Source of the DNA: Latrodectus hesperus
Lineage: Eukaryota; Arthropoda; Arachnida; Araneae; Theridiidae
DNA length: 64,000 nucleotides
Assembly: GCA_037975125.1 (NCBI GenBank)
Contig: CM075862.1
Coordinates: 18,414,283 to 18,478,282, forward strand
Direction of reading: 5' to 3'
Shown here one piece after another: positions 1-12,246 of this stretch (its first letter is position 1; each line of letters begins with the position of its first letter). Under the pieces are notes generated by a model. It saw only the letters and a program-made list of their open reading frames with translations, was not told where the DNA came from and did no database searches. The position numbers were made by a program, and so were the translations under genes.

Positions 1-634
1 ATTTTAAAAATTCCCGGGATTTTTGAAAGATATCGGGATTTTTGAAAGTTTTTTCAACTGATTTAGAAATTTTTGCAGTTATTTTGTTACAAGATATTTC
101 TTAAAATAAATAAAAATCCCCTTATTTTATTATTTTTACTACTAATTGCGGTAATAGGATGTTTTTCAGGAAAAGAAAATAATTTTGCGTTAATGACCAA
201 TTTATAATAACTTCAAAAATTAATGTTGAGAAAATATTTTTTTTATCTTTTTTTTTGTATAAATTTAATAATTCACTATGACAGAAGCATGGAAATGTCA
301 ATATTTATTCTGACAGTCCTGAAAAATATATCTTGATATTTTTTTTATTAAATATTAATTCATTATTTTTATTATTTTAACAAGTATTTTTGTTTTTCTC
401 ATTAGGAAACTAATAAACTTCTTTACTACGAGACAGAACAAACATGTCTTTTTTGCATATTTTCGTAGTTTAATTAATTTTTTCTTCATTCGACAAAACA
501 ACACATTAAACGAAAGATGATTGGTTTCTTTTATTCCCACAAAATTCCTAATATTTCCAAACATTCCCGGTTTATTCCCGAAATTCCTGAATAAATTCCC
601 CTGTTTCAAAATTCCCGGGAATTTTACATCTCTA
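1..634 (-). mobile_element. Non-autonomous hAT-like element, right end with inverted copy at left
   Basis: The right end, read on the minus strand from 634, begins TAGAGATGTAAAATTCCCGG, which resembles hAT terminal repeats. The same AATTCCCGGGA core appears in opposite orientation at about 8-20, next to the window edge, so the two ends could bound an element of about 640 bp whose first bases lie outside the window. The interior is AT-rich. An 84-codon minus-strand ORF (355-609) lies inside but I recognise no domain in it. The hAT assignment is inference; an 8-bp target duplication cannot be tested because the left flank is missing. Confidence 0.4.
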
Positions 635-635
635 T

Positions 636-1130
636 GTGTGGCATTTGGAGACTTAACTACCGTCTACTTCAGAAGACGCAGTTAGGCAAATGGTTGACAG
701 GGAATGGAGAGCCATTCCTCAGGACGCTATCCGTATTCTCATTGACTCTGTGCCTAGTCTTATTGCTTCATGAATCACCATCCACAGTCGTCGTACCTTC
801 AAAGGATGTCCAATGCCCTTTATTAGCAGGATAATGCTCGACCGCACGTTGCTCACATCAGCCAACATGCCTTGCAATATTTACAGCTGCTTCACTGGTC
901 ACTGTGCTATTCAGATCTCCTACCAATCAAACAAGTTTAGGATATGATTGGATGTCATTTGCAGATCTTGCCAATGCCTCTTTCAGAAGACGCATTTTGG
1001 GAAATGGTTGACAGTGAATAGAGAGCCATTCCTCAGACACCATCCGTATTCTCATTGACTCTGTGCCTATTCATGTTGCATTGTATATCACCGTCCACAG
1101 TGGTCCTACAACCTAATGACCCAACCTTGT
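636..1130 (+). mobile_element. Tc1-like transposase remnants, two rearranged pieces
   Basis: Two segments (about 681-755 and 1001-1075) share a motif reading roughly WEMVDREWRAIP...IRILIDS when frameshifts are allowed. This is the C-terminal end of a Tc1-like (DD34E) transposase. Between them, at about 823-860, comes the more internal motif QDNARPHVA carrying the second catalytic Asp. A 3' end therefore precedes an internal-to-3' segment, as in a head-to-tail rearrangement or two overlapping insertions. All frames are broken and nothing is functional. Confidence 0.65.
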
Positions 1131-1841
1131 TCTCACTTTATATTATGCATATAATTTCGAAATACAGATCCCTTATTGTTCGTTGCTGTCTCTCTCTGTT
1201 TGCCGAGTTTCGTCACTTTCTCGCAACTCTTTCTTGGTGTTGCATTTTCAACGTCGGGCAATGTATATGCAGATAACTCCAATATTCATATTTTTCTTCA
1301 TAAAATGCAAATACAATAATATCCGTAATATTTTTATTATAATGTATTAAAACGAATAGAGATTTGTGAGATTTAAGTATTCTGTTTTAAGTATATTCAG
1401 CATTTCAAAAGGATTATACAAAAAGTCTTATAATTATATATAATTAACATAAAAGCTAAAAAGTTAAAGAAAAAGATGTTAGAAAACTTAATGTTTCAGT
1501 TTGTGCATTTGTAAGCTTCACAAGAAATTGCCATTTTCTTGAACATGAAATTCATTAGTTAAATCAAATAAATGACAAAATCATAAACATTGTAGCACAT
1601 TATTTACACTGGAAAGTAAGTGAACGATAATCTTCCAGATTTGTTTGGCTTATAATGCTCAAGCTTAATATCTATCTGCGCAATAAAGCAGCGGGTCGTA
1701 AGCTTCCATTAAAAAAATACGAAAAAGTCACTCCTTGGGTATATAGTGCTGCGTTTTAAAATTGAAAATAAGTATTTTTTTTTAACAAATACATTGAAAT
1801 TTCTAATTCATGGGGTTTGCCCGATGTTGAATATATTTTGA

Positions 1842-1955
1842 TATAATAATAAAAGTATTTTCAAAACGTGATTCAGTAATAATAATAAAAGTATTTTCAA
1901 AACGTGAGTCAGTAATAATAATAAAAGCATTTTCAAAACGTGATTCAGCAAGGAA
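1842..1955. repeat. 36-bp minisatellite, about three copies
   Basis: The unit, roughly TTTCAAAACGTGATTCAGTA plus AATAATAAAAGTAT, is repeated three times with few changes. It makes the minus-strand frame read ESRFENTFIIIT in tandem, which should not be taken for a protein repeat. Confidence 0.8.
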
Positions 1956-1987
1956 ACCAAAAGATTTCAGTGACAAACACCAAAGTA

Positions 1988-2201
1988 TTGGGTTGTTCGG
2001 AAAGTAATTTCGTTTTTCATGAAAATGAAAAACGTATAACGAATAAATATCGTATTGCATTGCATATTGTCCATTCTAGTCCAATAGCTTATACCATCTT
2101 TCTGGTAGTAGCACGATTTCACACTCATAAAGTGGTTGGTTTTTTACTAGCAAAATGCTGATCCAGGTGGGAAAAAGGAAATGACTTTCCGAACAACCCA
2201 C
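1988..2201. mobile_element. Mariner-type MITE (about 214 bp)
   Basis: The left end TTGGGTTGTTCGGAAAGTAA is mirrored at the right end by its near-exact inverted copy. TA dinucleotides flank both ends (1986-1987 and 2202-2203), as expected for Tc1/mariner target duplication. The short interior has no intact ORF. It is most simply a deletion derivative of a mariner. Confidence 0.8.
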
Positions 2202-2277
2202 TATAACTTTATTGCATCATTTCTGCTTTTCTATTGCACTACCAAAACTATGAAAAAAAAAGAGCTTTTTTGTTGCT

Positions 2278-2430
2278 AAAGTAAAGTATTCCAAATAAAT
2301 TAACGTATGTAGCTCAGATTAAAGTATTCCAAATAGAGTAAAATATACAACTCAGAGTAAAGTATTCCACAAATAGAATAAAGTATACTTTATTCTATAC
2401 GTATACGGCTCAGAGTAAAATATTTTAGAT
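2278..2430. repeat. Degenerate tandem repeat, units of about 40-48 bp
   Basis: The phrases AGTAAAGTATTCCA and GCTCAGAGTAAA recur four times with drift. The last unit contains a short palindrome around AAAGTATACTTT. Confidence 0.55.
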
Positions 2431-2952
2431 AGCCTATTGACAACGATGCTGGTACACATATTTATAAACTATCACACCACCCAATCAGAAAGATATTTCT
2501 TCACTATTGGTAGCTCTTTTAAGCATTAAATGTTGACTTAATGGGTTTTTTCCGGCATGCAAATATATCATAGTCTTATGAAATTTGATATTAAACATAA
2601 AGAATATTATTACACAAAAATCGACATTTTAAAAGCTTTTTATTAGTGAACATTTTAATATTATAATTATATTTACTATAAAATATGAGATTCAAATAAA
2701 TTTACTATTTTAAAATCTAATGATTTAGAACAACAGGGAAGGTTTAAGTTGTTTAGCCAAACTTTGTTTTTATGAATTTTAAGGGAAGAAGTTGCTGAAC
2801 AGCACAACTTCTATAAATAATTTTATTTATTTTCGTCGTCTGCGTATGTCATCTGGTTGCTGATTTTATGACTTATAATAAATGAATGTAAATAAAACAA
2901 TAATTTTTGCTTAGTTATTTACTAAAATTTTCTTTTTGTTTTTTCATTGAAA

Positions 2953-3741
2953 ATGTCTTCTCAGAACCCAAATGCTGGATATTATGATTGGAATGCATCT
3001 GGAGCAAACTCGGATTCAACGGGAGGAGCTTACCGATACGATTTTGGTACACCGGAATTTGGTACGCAACCACAGTTCGGCCAATTTGATTACGATTCTC
3101 CTCAATCTATGAGTGTGCCTCCTAATGCTGCCCCTCAAGCTCTCTATCCTCCCATTTCGTCTTATTCTGGAAGTATCCTGACACCAGAAACGGCTTCCCC
3201 ATTTGATGCTAATGCACCAGAAAATTTTGAAGACGAGCCACCCCTTCTGGAAGAATTGGGCATTAATTTTGATCACATCTATCAAAAAACTATCGCTGTG
3301 TTGAATCCATTTAAAGAACCTAATGCTTCCATTTTGCAAGAAACCGATTTGACGGGACCTTTAGTTTTTTGTCTTTGTTTTGGGGGATTTCTATTGCTCA
3401 GTGGAAAAGTACATTTTGGTTATATATATGGCATCGGTGTACTGGGTTGCATAGCAATGTATACTCTTCTTAATCTTATGAGTGAATCTGGTGTTTCGGT
3501 AGGGTGTACTATAAGTGTTCTGGGCTACTGCTTATTACCCATGGTTGTCTTATCTGGACTTTCCGTATTATCTTTAAAAGGAACTTTATGTACTCTACTG
3601 ACAATTATAGCTGTGTCTTGGTGTTCCTTTTCTGCTTCCAAGCTTTTTGTTTCAGCATTGGCAATGGATCATCAACAACCTTTAGTTGCTTATCCTTGCG
3701 CATTACTTTATGGAGTCTTTGCATTGCTTACCATATTTTAA
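2953..3741 (+). CDS. YIPF5: YIPF5, Yip1-family ER-Golgi membrane protein
   Basis: 262-residue protein in one uninterrupted ORF; vertebrate YIPF5 is about 257. Yip1/YIPF5 proteins bind Rab GTPases and act in ER exit-site and early Golgi trafficking. Residues 1-90 are a cytosolic Gly/Tyr/Pro/Gln-rich tail. Residues 93-109 carry the family signature [17 protein letters not shown], followed by TDLTGP at 131-136. Five hydrophobic segments follow (about 135-151, 154-175, 183-205, 209-232, 243-262), ending in the conserved [12 protein letters not shown]. The start is the ATG at 2953; an in-frame TTG two codons earlier is not needed, and AAAATGT is an acceptable start context. A poly(A) signal AATAAA lies at 3781-3786. 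The lack of introns is notable: either the native gene is intronless here or this is an intact retrocopy. No long A-tract or flanking duplication is visible. Confidence 0.95.
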   Translation: MSSQNPNAGYYDWNASGANSDSTGGAYRYDFGTPEFGTQPQFGQFDYDSPQSMSVPPNAAPQALYPPISSYSGSILTPETASPFDANAPENFEDEPPLLEELGINFDHIYQKTIAVLNPFKEPNASILQETDLTGPLVFCLCFGGFLLLSGKVHFGYIYGIGVLGCIAMYTLLNLMSESGVSVGCTISVLGYCLLPMVVLSGLSVLSLKGTLCTLLTIIAVSWCSFSASKLFVSALAMDHQQPLVAYPCALLYGVFALLTIF

Positions 3742-3780
3742 TATGGCTGGAATCACTGTTGCCATATAGTGATCTGATAC

Positions 3781-3786
3781 AATAAA
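3781..3786 (+). terminator. Poly(A) signal of YIPF5
   Basis: Canonical AATAAA 40 bp after the YIPF5 stop. Further AATAAA copies follow near 3834-3845 and could give alternative 3' ends. Confidence 0.6.
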
Positions 3787-3849
3787 TTTACCTAATGCAA
3801 TGGTTATTTTTACTTCGAATGCATTGTATATATAAATAAAATAAATAGT

Positions 3850-4620
3850 TATTTGTTTTCTAATTATCTATAATTTCTTATAATAAATATTTCTGCAAAT
3901 TGAATAGAAATTGCAAACAAATTGATCCCTTTTGTTTTAATTCTAAATATGACATTATACATAAATTTTTTTCCTTTTTGTCATTCTTCCTTTAATTCCT
4001 GTTTCAGGATATGAGTACAATGTCCTTAAGACCTTTATAGTTACTTTTTTGTAAAAAATTGACCTACTGAATACTAAGTACTACATAATGATCCAACTCA
4101 AAAAATTTAATACTTTTTGTCAGTTTTTTTTAAATAAAAATTAGCAAAATAAATCACATTCAAATATTGTATTTTGTCCATGAATCATTTTTATTTAAAA
4201 AATTGACTTACTGAATAATTACATAGTGGGCCAACCAATTGATGAGCAAACAAATTTAAAGTTTTGCATGCTCAAGAGTGCCAATATGTAAGAAGTTTTT
4301 TTGGTCAGTTTAAAGAAATGGAATAGAAAGATAATGTGATAAATTTATAATTTTATGATTAAAGTTGTATACTAAGTACTTTTTCAGTAACCAGATTTCT
4401 ATAAATAAAAACTAGTAAAATGAAACACATTTAAATATCGATTTTTTGTTTCATCAATATTTTTATTTATTAAAATTGAGTGTTTTATTTGGGTATACAA
4501 GCCTGTGCGATTTGAACAAATCTTAAATAATTAAATTTTATTACAAAACATATTTATATTTATTAATACTACAAAGTTAAAAATTGCTGGGAATATTCAA
4601 TTCTAATTGACAAAATTTTC
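3850..4620. other. AT-rich intergenic DNA, no gene seen
   Basis: Long A/T runs and stop codons in all frames. Scattered motifs such as ACTGAATA and CAAATATTGTATTTTGT recur, hinting at old local duplications, but no coding or RNA signature is visible. Confidence 0.6.
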
Positions 4621-5100
4621 CTGATTCTCATTATTTACAAGCTAATATTGACAAGTTCTCTATTTTGAATATTTTTTTACTGTAAAGTATTTATGGTATA
4701 TTTTTTATATTTAATTATATTCATTTCATAATGATAAAATGTTAGAATATGATACTAAGCTGTTTAAAATTTAATTAATCAACACTTTAAATAAAATTAC
4801 CATTATTTGCAATTTTAAATCTATAGTCTCACTCATAATCTATTCTTTTATATCTTCAACACTAACTTTGGAACATCTAGGAATTTTCAGAAGAATGTTT
4901 TTGAATTCCTCAAGTGACATGTTATTCTCATTTTCTTCCTTCTCTAGCTAATATTATCGACAAGTCTATTTTGAATAATATTTTGCTGTAAAGTATTTAT
5001 GGTATATTTTTTCATATTTAATTATATATTAATTTCATAATGATAAAATGGTTAGAATATGATTCTAAGCTATTTAAAATTTAATTAATGCTGTTATACA
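4621..5100. repeat. Tandem duplication of about 310 bp
   Basis: A segment beginning GCTAATATTGACAAG near 4641 recurs near 4948. Both copies contain CTGTAAAGTATTTATGGTAT and CATAATGATAAAATG, in the same order with small indels. Confidence 0.7.
4787..4945 (-). repeat. Dispersed repeat copy 1 (partner at 6823-6990), antisense coding relic
   Basis: About 160 bp are about 85-90% alike between the two sites by eye. Read on the minus strand, both copies keep a frame like SLEEFKNILLKIPRCSKVS followed by EDIKE, so a coding sequence was duplicated and then decayed. The style recalls the C-terminal acidic part of pogo/Tigger transposases, but that is a guess. Confidence 0.5.
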
Positions 5101-5280
5101 TTCCGATAAATTTTACGAAGTAAGAGGTAAAGTTTTATTAGGAATAGATATTTACCCATTTTAAATAATTTTTCACTTAAAAATTCTATTTCCAATTTAT
5201 TATTTGTTAAATGAAATATATAAGTAGATGGTAACAACATAATAAAATATTAACTTTTAATTATATTACATTCAATGTTT

Positions 5281-5920
5281 ATATATTATTAGCCTCTAAT
5301 TTTTCACTGCAGTTTTATTGCATTCAAAATTAGCTCACATTCAAATTTTATGTATATTATTAGGAAAGATGTACATATTTTTGAGAATCTGCCAAAAATC
5401 AAAGAATTTAAAACTAGTGGTTGAAAATAAAGGGAAATTGTTTACTATGCCTCAAAAATAAGTTTTTCTTCATAAATGTTATCTTTAGATATCTCCAACT
5501 TCTCAACATTTTTGTGTCTTTGCTATATTTTAAAAAAGTGTATTATGAAAGGCAGGTTACCACTACTGTCAAATTAATTTACTTTGAATTTAGAAGGCAT
5601 ATATATTATTAGCCTCTAATTTTTCACTGCAGTTTTATTGCATTCAAAATTAGCTCACATTCAAATTTTATGTGTATTATTAGGAAAGATGCACATATTT
5701 TTGAGAATCTGCCAAAAATCAAAGAATTTAAAACTAGTGGTTGAAAAGTAAAGGGAAATTGTTTACTATGCCTCAAAAATAAGTTTTTCTTCATAAATGT
5801 TACCCTTAGATATCTCCAACTTCTCAACATTTTTGTGTCTTTGCTATATTTTAAAAAAGTGTATTATGAAAGGCAAGTTACCACTACTGTCGAATTAATT
5901 TACTTTGAATTTAGAAGGCA
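5281..5920. repeat. 320-bp tandem duplication, two nearly identical copies
   Basis: Copy 1 (5281-5600) and copy 2 (5601-5920) match with about seven or eight differences counted by eye, roughly 2-3% divergence, so the event is recent. Both begin ATATATTATTAGCCTC and end TTTAGAAGGCA. The unit has no convincing ORF; short ORFs in it (5421-5612 +, 5624-5830 -) do not persist identically in both copies. Confidence 0.9.
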
Positions 5921-8900
5921 TTGCTGTGTAAATGTTTTTATATTTAAAACTGTATCAGGATTTCTCTTGGGCAAATTAAAATGGTTTATCTTTTAATAAA
6001 AATTCTTTTCCATTATTTTAAACAAGAATTGTATATAATGGTCTAAAAGAATGTTTTTATATCTCTTTCTCATAATGAAATTTAGCATTCATAGATGTCA
6101 TACATATTCACACAATTCATTGTTTTACAAAAGTGTATGGTAATGAAAGAATTTAAATTACCTTCTATTCTTGTTTCTTAAAAGAAGTTGATACATATAT
6201 ATATGAAAAGCTTTAATATTTTGGAGAAAATTGACAACTATACAGGGTTAGCATGAAGATTAATTTGTTTTGAAAAAATCATTTTCAAAAGTATTACTCA
6301 TACATATATGAGAGATATGAAAAGTGCAACAAACTCGCCTGATTTGTGTTGTGTATTTTTGGTGGCAGAATGAGTTCAGTATACAAAAGAATTCCAGTTA
6401 TCCAAATCATTTGGGGCTGGTATTAGTTCATATGGTTGAATTTTTTCACAAAAAGAGTATTTTAATTTGTTACTGTATGCTGAATATAGGAGAAAAATTT
6501 ACATATTTTTAGGAACTTTTTATTAAATGAAAATGCAACACTTTTATATGTTAAGATACTTTCTAGTGCTGTATACTAAAACAGTATTTGTATTTAGCAC
6601 TGTAAATGAAAGTCATTGCTTGCTGAATATCTTGGTGAGAGTAAGCTGTTTCAGTGCCTTCATCCATTTTCTGGCAGCCAAGTCATGCATTTATTTGACA
6701 GTGAAAATTCGCATGTGATCGCACTTGGGCTAATGGTCTATCCTCTTCAAAATTATCAAATGTTTCACTAGTTGATAATCTTGTGCCTGCTTCAACTTAG
6801 ACATTAAGATCATCTCTCTTCTTAATCAACACTTTAAATAAATTTACCATTATATAATTTGAAATCTAGGATCTCACTCATAATCTATTCTTTAATATCT
6901 TCAGCACTAACTTCTGAACATCCAGGAATTTTCAAAAGAATGTTTTTGAATTCCTCAAATGACATGTCATTCTCATTATTTCCTTTTTCTCATCTTCAGT
7001 CTAATTTATTTTTCTGAAATTCTGATAGCAATTTGGATGGTTGAAATTCTACTTTATTTCCAATTGTGTGTGACAGTATGGGATTAGCATAGGTCAAAAA
7101 TTGGAGAAAGCAAGTTGTTTGTAAGTTATAGCTATACAATGTGTTTTCTTTGTAAGTTATAGCTGTACAAAGGGAATCTTGATAACCACCTTGTACAAAA
7201 CATTATGTGGTGTTATCTATAATTCAAGGATGCTAGTTTATTATAAAACGTATGGAATGAATTCAATTATCATCTGGATGTATTTTGTGTCACCAAAGGG
7301 GCATCTATTGAATATTTGTAGCATATAAACTTGATGAATTTGTGATTCTTTTCATAAATCTTTGCTGTGCATACATGTAATATTTTTGAAAATATAGCCT
7401 TTTCAATCCTTGAATCATTTATGCTAATTCTATATTAATGTTTTTTAGTGCCATTATATCATGTTTTAACAGTGTTAATGGTATTCATGGTTCTAATGTA
7501 GATGCTTCTCTCAATAGATTGATGAATGAAGAATTGTAGAATTTTGCAGTATCTTTTATTTTTATATAATGCATTTTAGGAACAGTTTATTGGAATTCAG
7601 AATAAGTTTTCGAATTGTTGTTAGAACTATTTGCTTTTGCAAATTTCTTTCATGGTAAAAATATTTCCTACTGTAACAGAGAGATTTAGATGGAGAATTT
7701 TAAGAGAAAATTCTACCTAAAAAGAACTACTTATTGGAATGCTGTTATTAAATATTTATTCTCTGAAGATACTAAACTTATGTAGCTAACATAAATTGGT
7801 TATTAGACTACTTAAAATACTAAATATGAAATTGGTTCTATTTATTCAATATTCGATTTTATTTTTAAATTTATTGGCTTATTTCAGGAATGTAAACTAC
7901 ATATTCATATTATGCATTCAATAGATGAAAATATTGTCCAACACTTATTTTCAGAATACAGCAAAGAAGTCGATATACTTTGGAAACAAATATTTAATTT
8001 CACTAATAATGAGGTAGATCTAGCTTTGGAAATATGCAATTACTCAATGGACAAAAGATAGATTGAAAAATTATTTGCATAATTTTGTAGCATGCAAATA
8101 TTTTATCAATGAAAAACAACTTGTGAATATATAATAAAACTCCAGATTTTGGTAATCAATACAAAAAAAGAAAATCACCAGCAGAGCTTTTAGCCTTCAC
8201 TTAAAATGCTATATGTCATAAGTAGAAACTGCAACTCTAAAATTTTTCCAAAATTGAAATTAGTATTCTTAAACTAATACTGATGGTTGAAAAATATTTT
8301 TTTTAATGTATAATATTTAACAAATGTAATGATATCCCAGAGTTTAAATATTTTCCCTATAGGAATGCCCACATAAAAGAATTTTCTTCACCTAATTAAA
8401 TGAAAAATATTCTAACATTTCAAAACATTCTCTGAAACTAATGGAATTGTTGAAGATGTTCTCTAGTTTTATTAGAGGTGGTTAAATAACTAAATAATTC
8501 TTACTCATTCTCCACAGAAACTACCTAAATCTGTTTTAGATTAAAGCAAGATTAGAAGATGAGAAGGAAGAAATAGGTAAACTGAGAATTGATTTTATTT
8601 TAAAGATTGAAAACACATAAATTAATCAATCCAAGAAAAAAAATGTAGCCATTACCTAGAGAAGATAAAATTTTTTTTTTTTTAGTATTCTGAGGAAAGC
8701 TATGAAATAGCCAGGTTTAAGTTGTAGATGGTTTTAGAAATGAAATGTTCAGACGAACTTCAGCATATCCAAAGGTTAAGGGTTTTTCAAAAAGTGCAGA
8801 GTAAGATAACAAAAATATTAGAAATCAGAAAACTGTTTTCGACAAATGAGAAATCATTTTTAGCTAATTATTTTACATTTATGTCGACTTGACCCTTGAT

Positions 8901-11080
8901 TAAGTAATACTTTATCCAAGATCAAATCTATGTGGGTTAAGGTTTTTGTGCCTTGTACTTCAAACTATAATTTAATAATGTCCATTCAAACCTAATTTGT
9001 ATGTTTACTAACAATTATAATATTTTGAAAACTTTAATTTTTACCAATTATCTGCTTTCTATTATATATAATTAAGTGGAATGAATGGTAAATAATTTGG
9101 TATTACCTGCCATTTTTTTATTTGAGGATGTTTGCTTTAAAAAATTAAATATTTAATGTAATTAAGCTTTAAGTCATCTAAACATTTAATATATTAGCCA
9201 CATAATATTTTCCTTCAGTATCTTTTTTTGGAGACACTTTTGAAATTGTATGCCTGTATTAGTAATTTTACTGTGTTAGTTAAACTTTCATGAATGTAAA
9301 ATGCATTTTAGTGTAAGGCTGTTAATTGCAGAGATGTTGGAACATGAACAAAAATATGTTTTATAGAAACCTGAATTGACATTTCTTTGCTGGTAGTTTA
9401 GGATTTGGAAACTTTAGGAAATTAGAAAAATTAATTTAGTAATTTGAGTAGACACTCTGCCATTAATTTATAAGACAGTTTTGGGAAAATGTTTTAACAA
9501 ATAATGAACATTTAAATTAACAAAATATTGGTTATAATTAAATATATATTAAAAATGAAATGTTTGAATCAAAATTATGAATATGTAGGAATATCATTCC
9601 AAAAAAGTACAAGTGTAGTTGTCTGACTTGTACATGAGTTTTACAATGATTTATGAATATTTTTTATACATTATATTTATGAAAAATAAGCTTAAGAAAT
9701 TTAGTCTATTTTAATCTATAGTACATGATCAAATAGATTTTTTATCCCTATATATTGTCATTAATGGAGCAACAAGTCAGATAAATATCAAGTAGTATGA
9801 AAATTTAACATCTAATCATTTGGTAATAAAGATTTAGAGTATGTTTTTCTTTTTGATTTACTACCGAAATAATTAAAAAAAATTATTAGAGTTCCAATTT
9901 GTTATAGTTTAATAATGTCTTTTAAAGTTATCCCCACATTTTTTATTTTCATTAAAACCATTTCATATTAAATTTGCAAATATTGAAAGCAAGAAGAATT
10001 TTCAATGTCAAATAAAAATTATTTTTTCCCTCTTTTTAGAATTCTGATTATTTGAAGTCGATTATAAAAAACTTAAAATTAATGCAATGTTATAATTAGC
10101 TATCACACAAAACTTCACAAATATCAACATTGAAGAATACACTAACATGGATAAAACAGAAAATTAAATACAACACAATTCTAATTTATAGAAATATTTT
10201 ATTTGCACAACACTTTTTTCTTATTAATACTTTTTGCTGAATTATGCATACACAACTTAAATTTTTAACATTGCTATGGATATGCCAGTGCACTATGAAT
10301 TAATAATCACAATAATTTAAATCAAATTTTAAATTTTGATTAATATTGTAATGTGCATTTATTAAAGAATTAACTCCTATAAGCTAGATAAATAAATGAA
10401 ATAGAGTTGAAACTATTTTATAGTGTTCTATTAAAAATACAACATTAAAAAAACTGTATATAATAAACTTTTTTCCACACTAAAAAGATGTTGCATTTTT
10501 TTGCTGGATAACTTAATTGAATAGGAAATGTATACGAAAATTATAAAACAATGTCTATCATAAAGAATTCCTGATAAATTAAAGTAAATTTCAGTTGAAT
10601 AAGATTTTTAAAAAAAATGGAAAACAGAAATTAGTTAACATTTTCATACAATCAGATTTCACTTAATAAAGTTCAATTTCTGAGTCAATAATACAGGAAT
10701 CAATTATTAACAGCAGTTCTACAACACATTTAGAATAAAAATTCTTAAAGGCTTAATTACATAAGAAAACTTTTAACCACAGGCTATAAATAAATGTTTT
10801 TCCTGCACTTAGTTTTTATATGGTTTATTCACAAATGTCACCTTCCATATCATCAATTATTACAATTATTTGTATTTATTTTTTTTTTTTACCATATTTT
10901 TAGATTTTACAGCATATTGCCAGAAGTAGAAGCCACATTTTTAAAATAAGATCAGTAAAAAGATTTCTAAAAAAAATTATGTGAAATCGCACACCTATAG
11001 CAAAATAAGTTAAAAGATAAAAAATTATTAAAGTTTATGTATATAAACATTAGGCCTAAAAAACAAGCTCAAAACTTTAA
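5921..11080. other. AT-rich intergenic DNA, no gene seen
   Basis: About 5 kb with no ORF that I can relate to a protein, apart from the dispersed repeat at 6823-6990. It holds the 3' flank of ACTR1; a T12 run at 10879-10890 is A12 on the gene strand but has no AATAAA just ahead of it. Confidence 0.6.
6823..6990 (-). repeat. Dispersed repeat copy 2, antisense coding relic
   Basis: Partner of 4787-4945. The minus-strand frame reads MSFEEFKNILLKIPGCSEVS then AEDIKE and a stop. The two copies differ by several substitutions that mostly preserve the amino acids. Confidence 0.5.
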
Positions 11081-12211
11081 TTAAAATGTTTTCCTGTGAA
11101 TAGCACGTGCATTTTCTTCATCATATTCTTTCTTTGATACCCACATCTTTTTGAATGTATCCAAAGATGCTAAAATGGAGCCACCAATCCAAGTAGAATA
11201 TAATCGTTCTTGAGGTGCAGAAATTCTAATTTTAATGTCTTTGGGACCAACTCTTTTAACTTCACTCAACAAACGATCCCCAAATCCTTTAAATAACGTA
11301 GAACCTCCAGATAAAACAATATTTTGATAAAGCACTCTTCTTAAATCGAGATCAGACTTATGGATAGAATCCACCAAAACTTCATGGAGACCTTCAACTT
11401 CTTCTCCAATGTGATCTGGCCTAAAAAGGATTTCTGGTGCTCTAAACCTAGCTTGACCAATATCTAAAACACTACCATCAGGAAGTGTGTATTGAGCCTT
11501 TTCGGTTTCCATTGTTTCTTCTCTTTGGGGATTACTAGCCAAATAGCAAGCTCTTTCTTTAATCGTTTTGACGATTTCAAATTCAGCTGTGGTTCTGAAA
11601 TTATAACCTTCTTTTCTAAGTAATGTGCGCAAATGGCGTGTAACATCTCGACCAGCTATATCCACTCGCATTATACTATTAGGCATTGCAAAACCTTCAT
11701 ATATAGGAACCGAGTGAGTGACTCCATCTCCAGAATCCAAAACTACACCAGTAGTTCGACCAGTAGCATATAAACTAAGAACTGCTTGCATAGATATAAA
11801 TAAAGCAGGTACATTCAAGGTTTCAAAAAATATCTCTGCTGCCTTTTCCCGATTTCTCCGAGGATTTAGAGGAGCTTCTGTTAACAATACTGGATGTTCT
11901 TCGGGATATGTTTGCAGTTGCTCTTTAGAATATATATACTGCCAGATTCTTTCCATATCATTCCAATCTGTAACAATGCCATGTTCCATAGGATAACGAA
12001 TACTAAGCAATCCCCTATGCTCCTCAGCTTTGGGCCCCACAAAAACATCCCCTTCCAGTGCTCCAGCCATAACTCTAACATGTTTTGGTCGTCCAATATA
12101 ATTTGGGAAATGACATTTTGGAACTTGGTCTCCTGCAAAACCAGCTTTAATAACTCCAGAACCATTGTCTATGACAACAGGCTGATTGATTATCACATCA
12201 TAGGCCTCCAT
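11081..12211 (-). CDS. ACTR1: Actin-related protein 1 (centractin), dynactin filament subunit
   Basis: 376 residues, exactly the length of vertebrate ACTR1A/B, in a single ORF. Arp1 polymerises into the short filament at the core of dynactin, the cofactor of cytoplasmic dynein, and acts in cytosolic cargo transport and the spindle. Visible actin-fold features: phosphate loop 1 DNGSG (15-19), GFAGD (24-28), TEAPLNP (111-117), phosphate loop 2 LDSGDGVTH (158-166), adenosine-side motif [11 protein letters not shown] (about 308-318), and the Arp1-type C-terminus ending RKTF. Conventional actin ends KCF, so this is Arp1 rather than actin. The start ATG has a strong context (A at -3, G at +4). The stop of MED21 lies only 35 bp upstream on the same strand. 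No intron is present. All motifs are intact, so this looks functional. Confidence 0.96.
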   Translation of the reverse strand: MEAYDVIINQPVVIDNGSGVIKAGFAGDQVPKCHFPNYIGRPKHVRVMAGALEGDVFVGPKAEEHRGLLSIRYPMEHGIVTDWNDMERIWQYIYSKEQLQTYPEEHPVLLTEAPLNPRRNREKAAEIFFETLNVPALFISMQAVLSLYATGRTTGVVLDSGDGVTHSVPIYEGFAMPNSIMRVDIAGRDVTRHLRTLLRKEGYNFRTTAEFEIVKTIKERACYLASNPQREETMETEKAQYTLPDGSVLDIGQARFRAPEILFRPDHIGEEVEGLHEVLVDSIHKSDLDLRRVLYQNIVLSGGSTLFKGFGDRLLSEVKRVGPKDIKIRISAPQERLYSTWIGGSILASLDTFKKMWVSKKEYDEENARAIHRKTF

Positions 12212-12246
12212 TTTGTAAATTTGTTATATAAAGTCTATTTGAATAT
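12212..12246 (-). promoter_or_regulatory. 35-bp MED21-ACTR1 spacer
   Basis: The gap between the MED21 stop and the ACTR1 start is very A/T-rich. On the gene strand it has no AATAAA or ATTAAA and no pyrimidine-tract acceptor directly before the ATG, so neither separate polyadenylation nor trans-splicing is obvious. It contains TATATAA, which could be chance. Confidence 0.6.

Noticed and set aside
1803..2060. Protein with ESRFENTFIIIT repeats
   Set aside because: Caused by the 36-bp minisatellite, with no start context or relatives.
2947..2952. Two-codon upstream extension of YIPF5 and a nine-codon extension of MED21 (12667-12693)
   Set aside because: Both begin at TTG, and the next ATG matches the conserved N-terminus better.
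10879..10890. A12 tract (gene strand) as a retrocopy tail for MED21-ACTR1
   Set aside because: No AATAAA or ATTAAA 10-30 bp ahead of it and no flanking duplication seen; homopolymer runs are common here.
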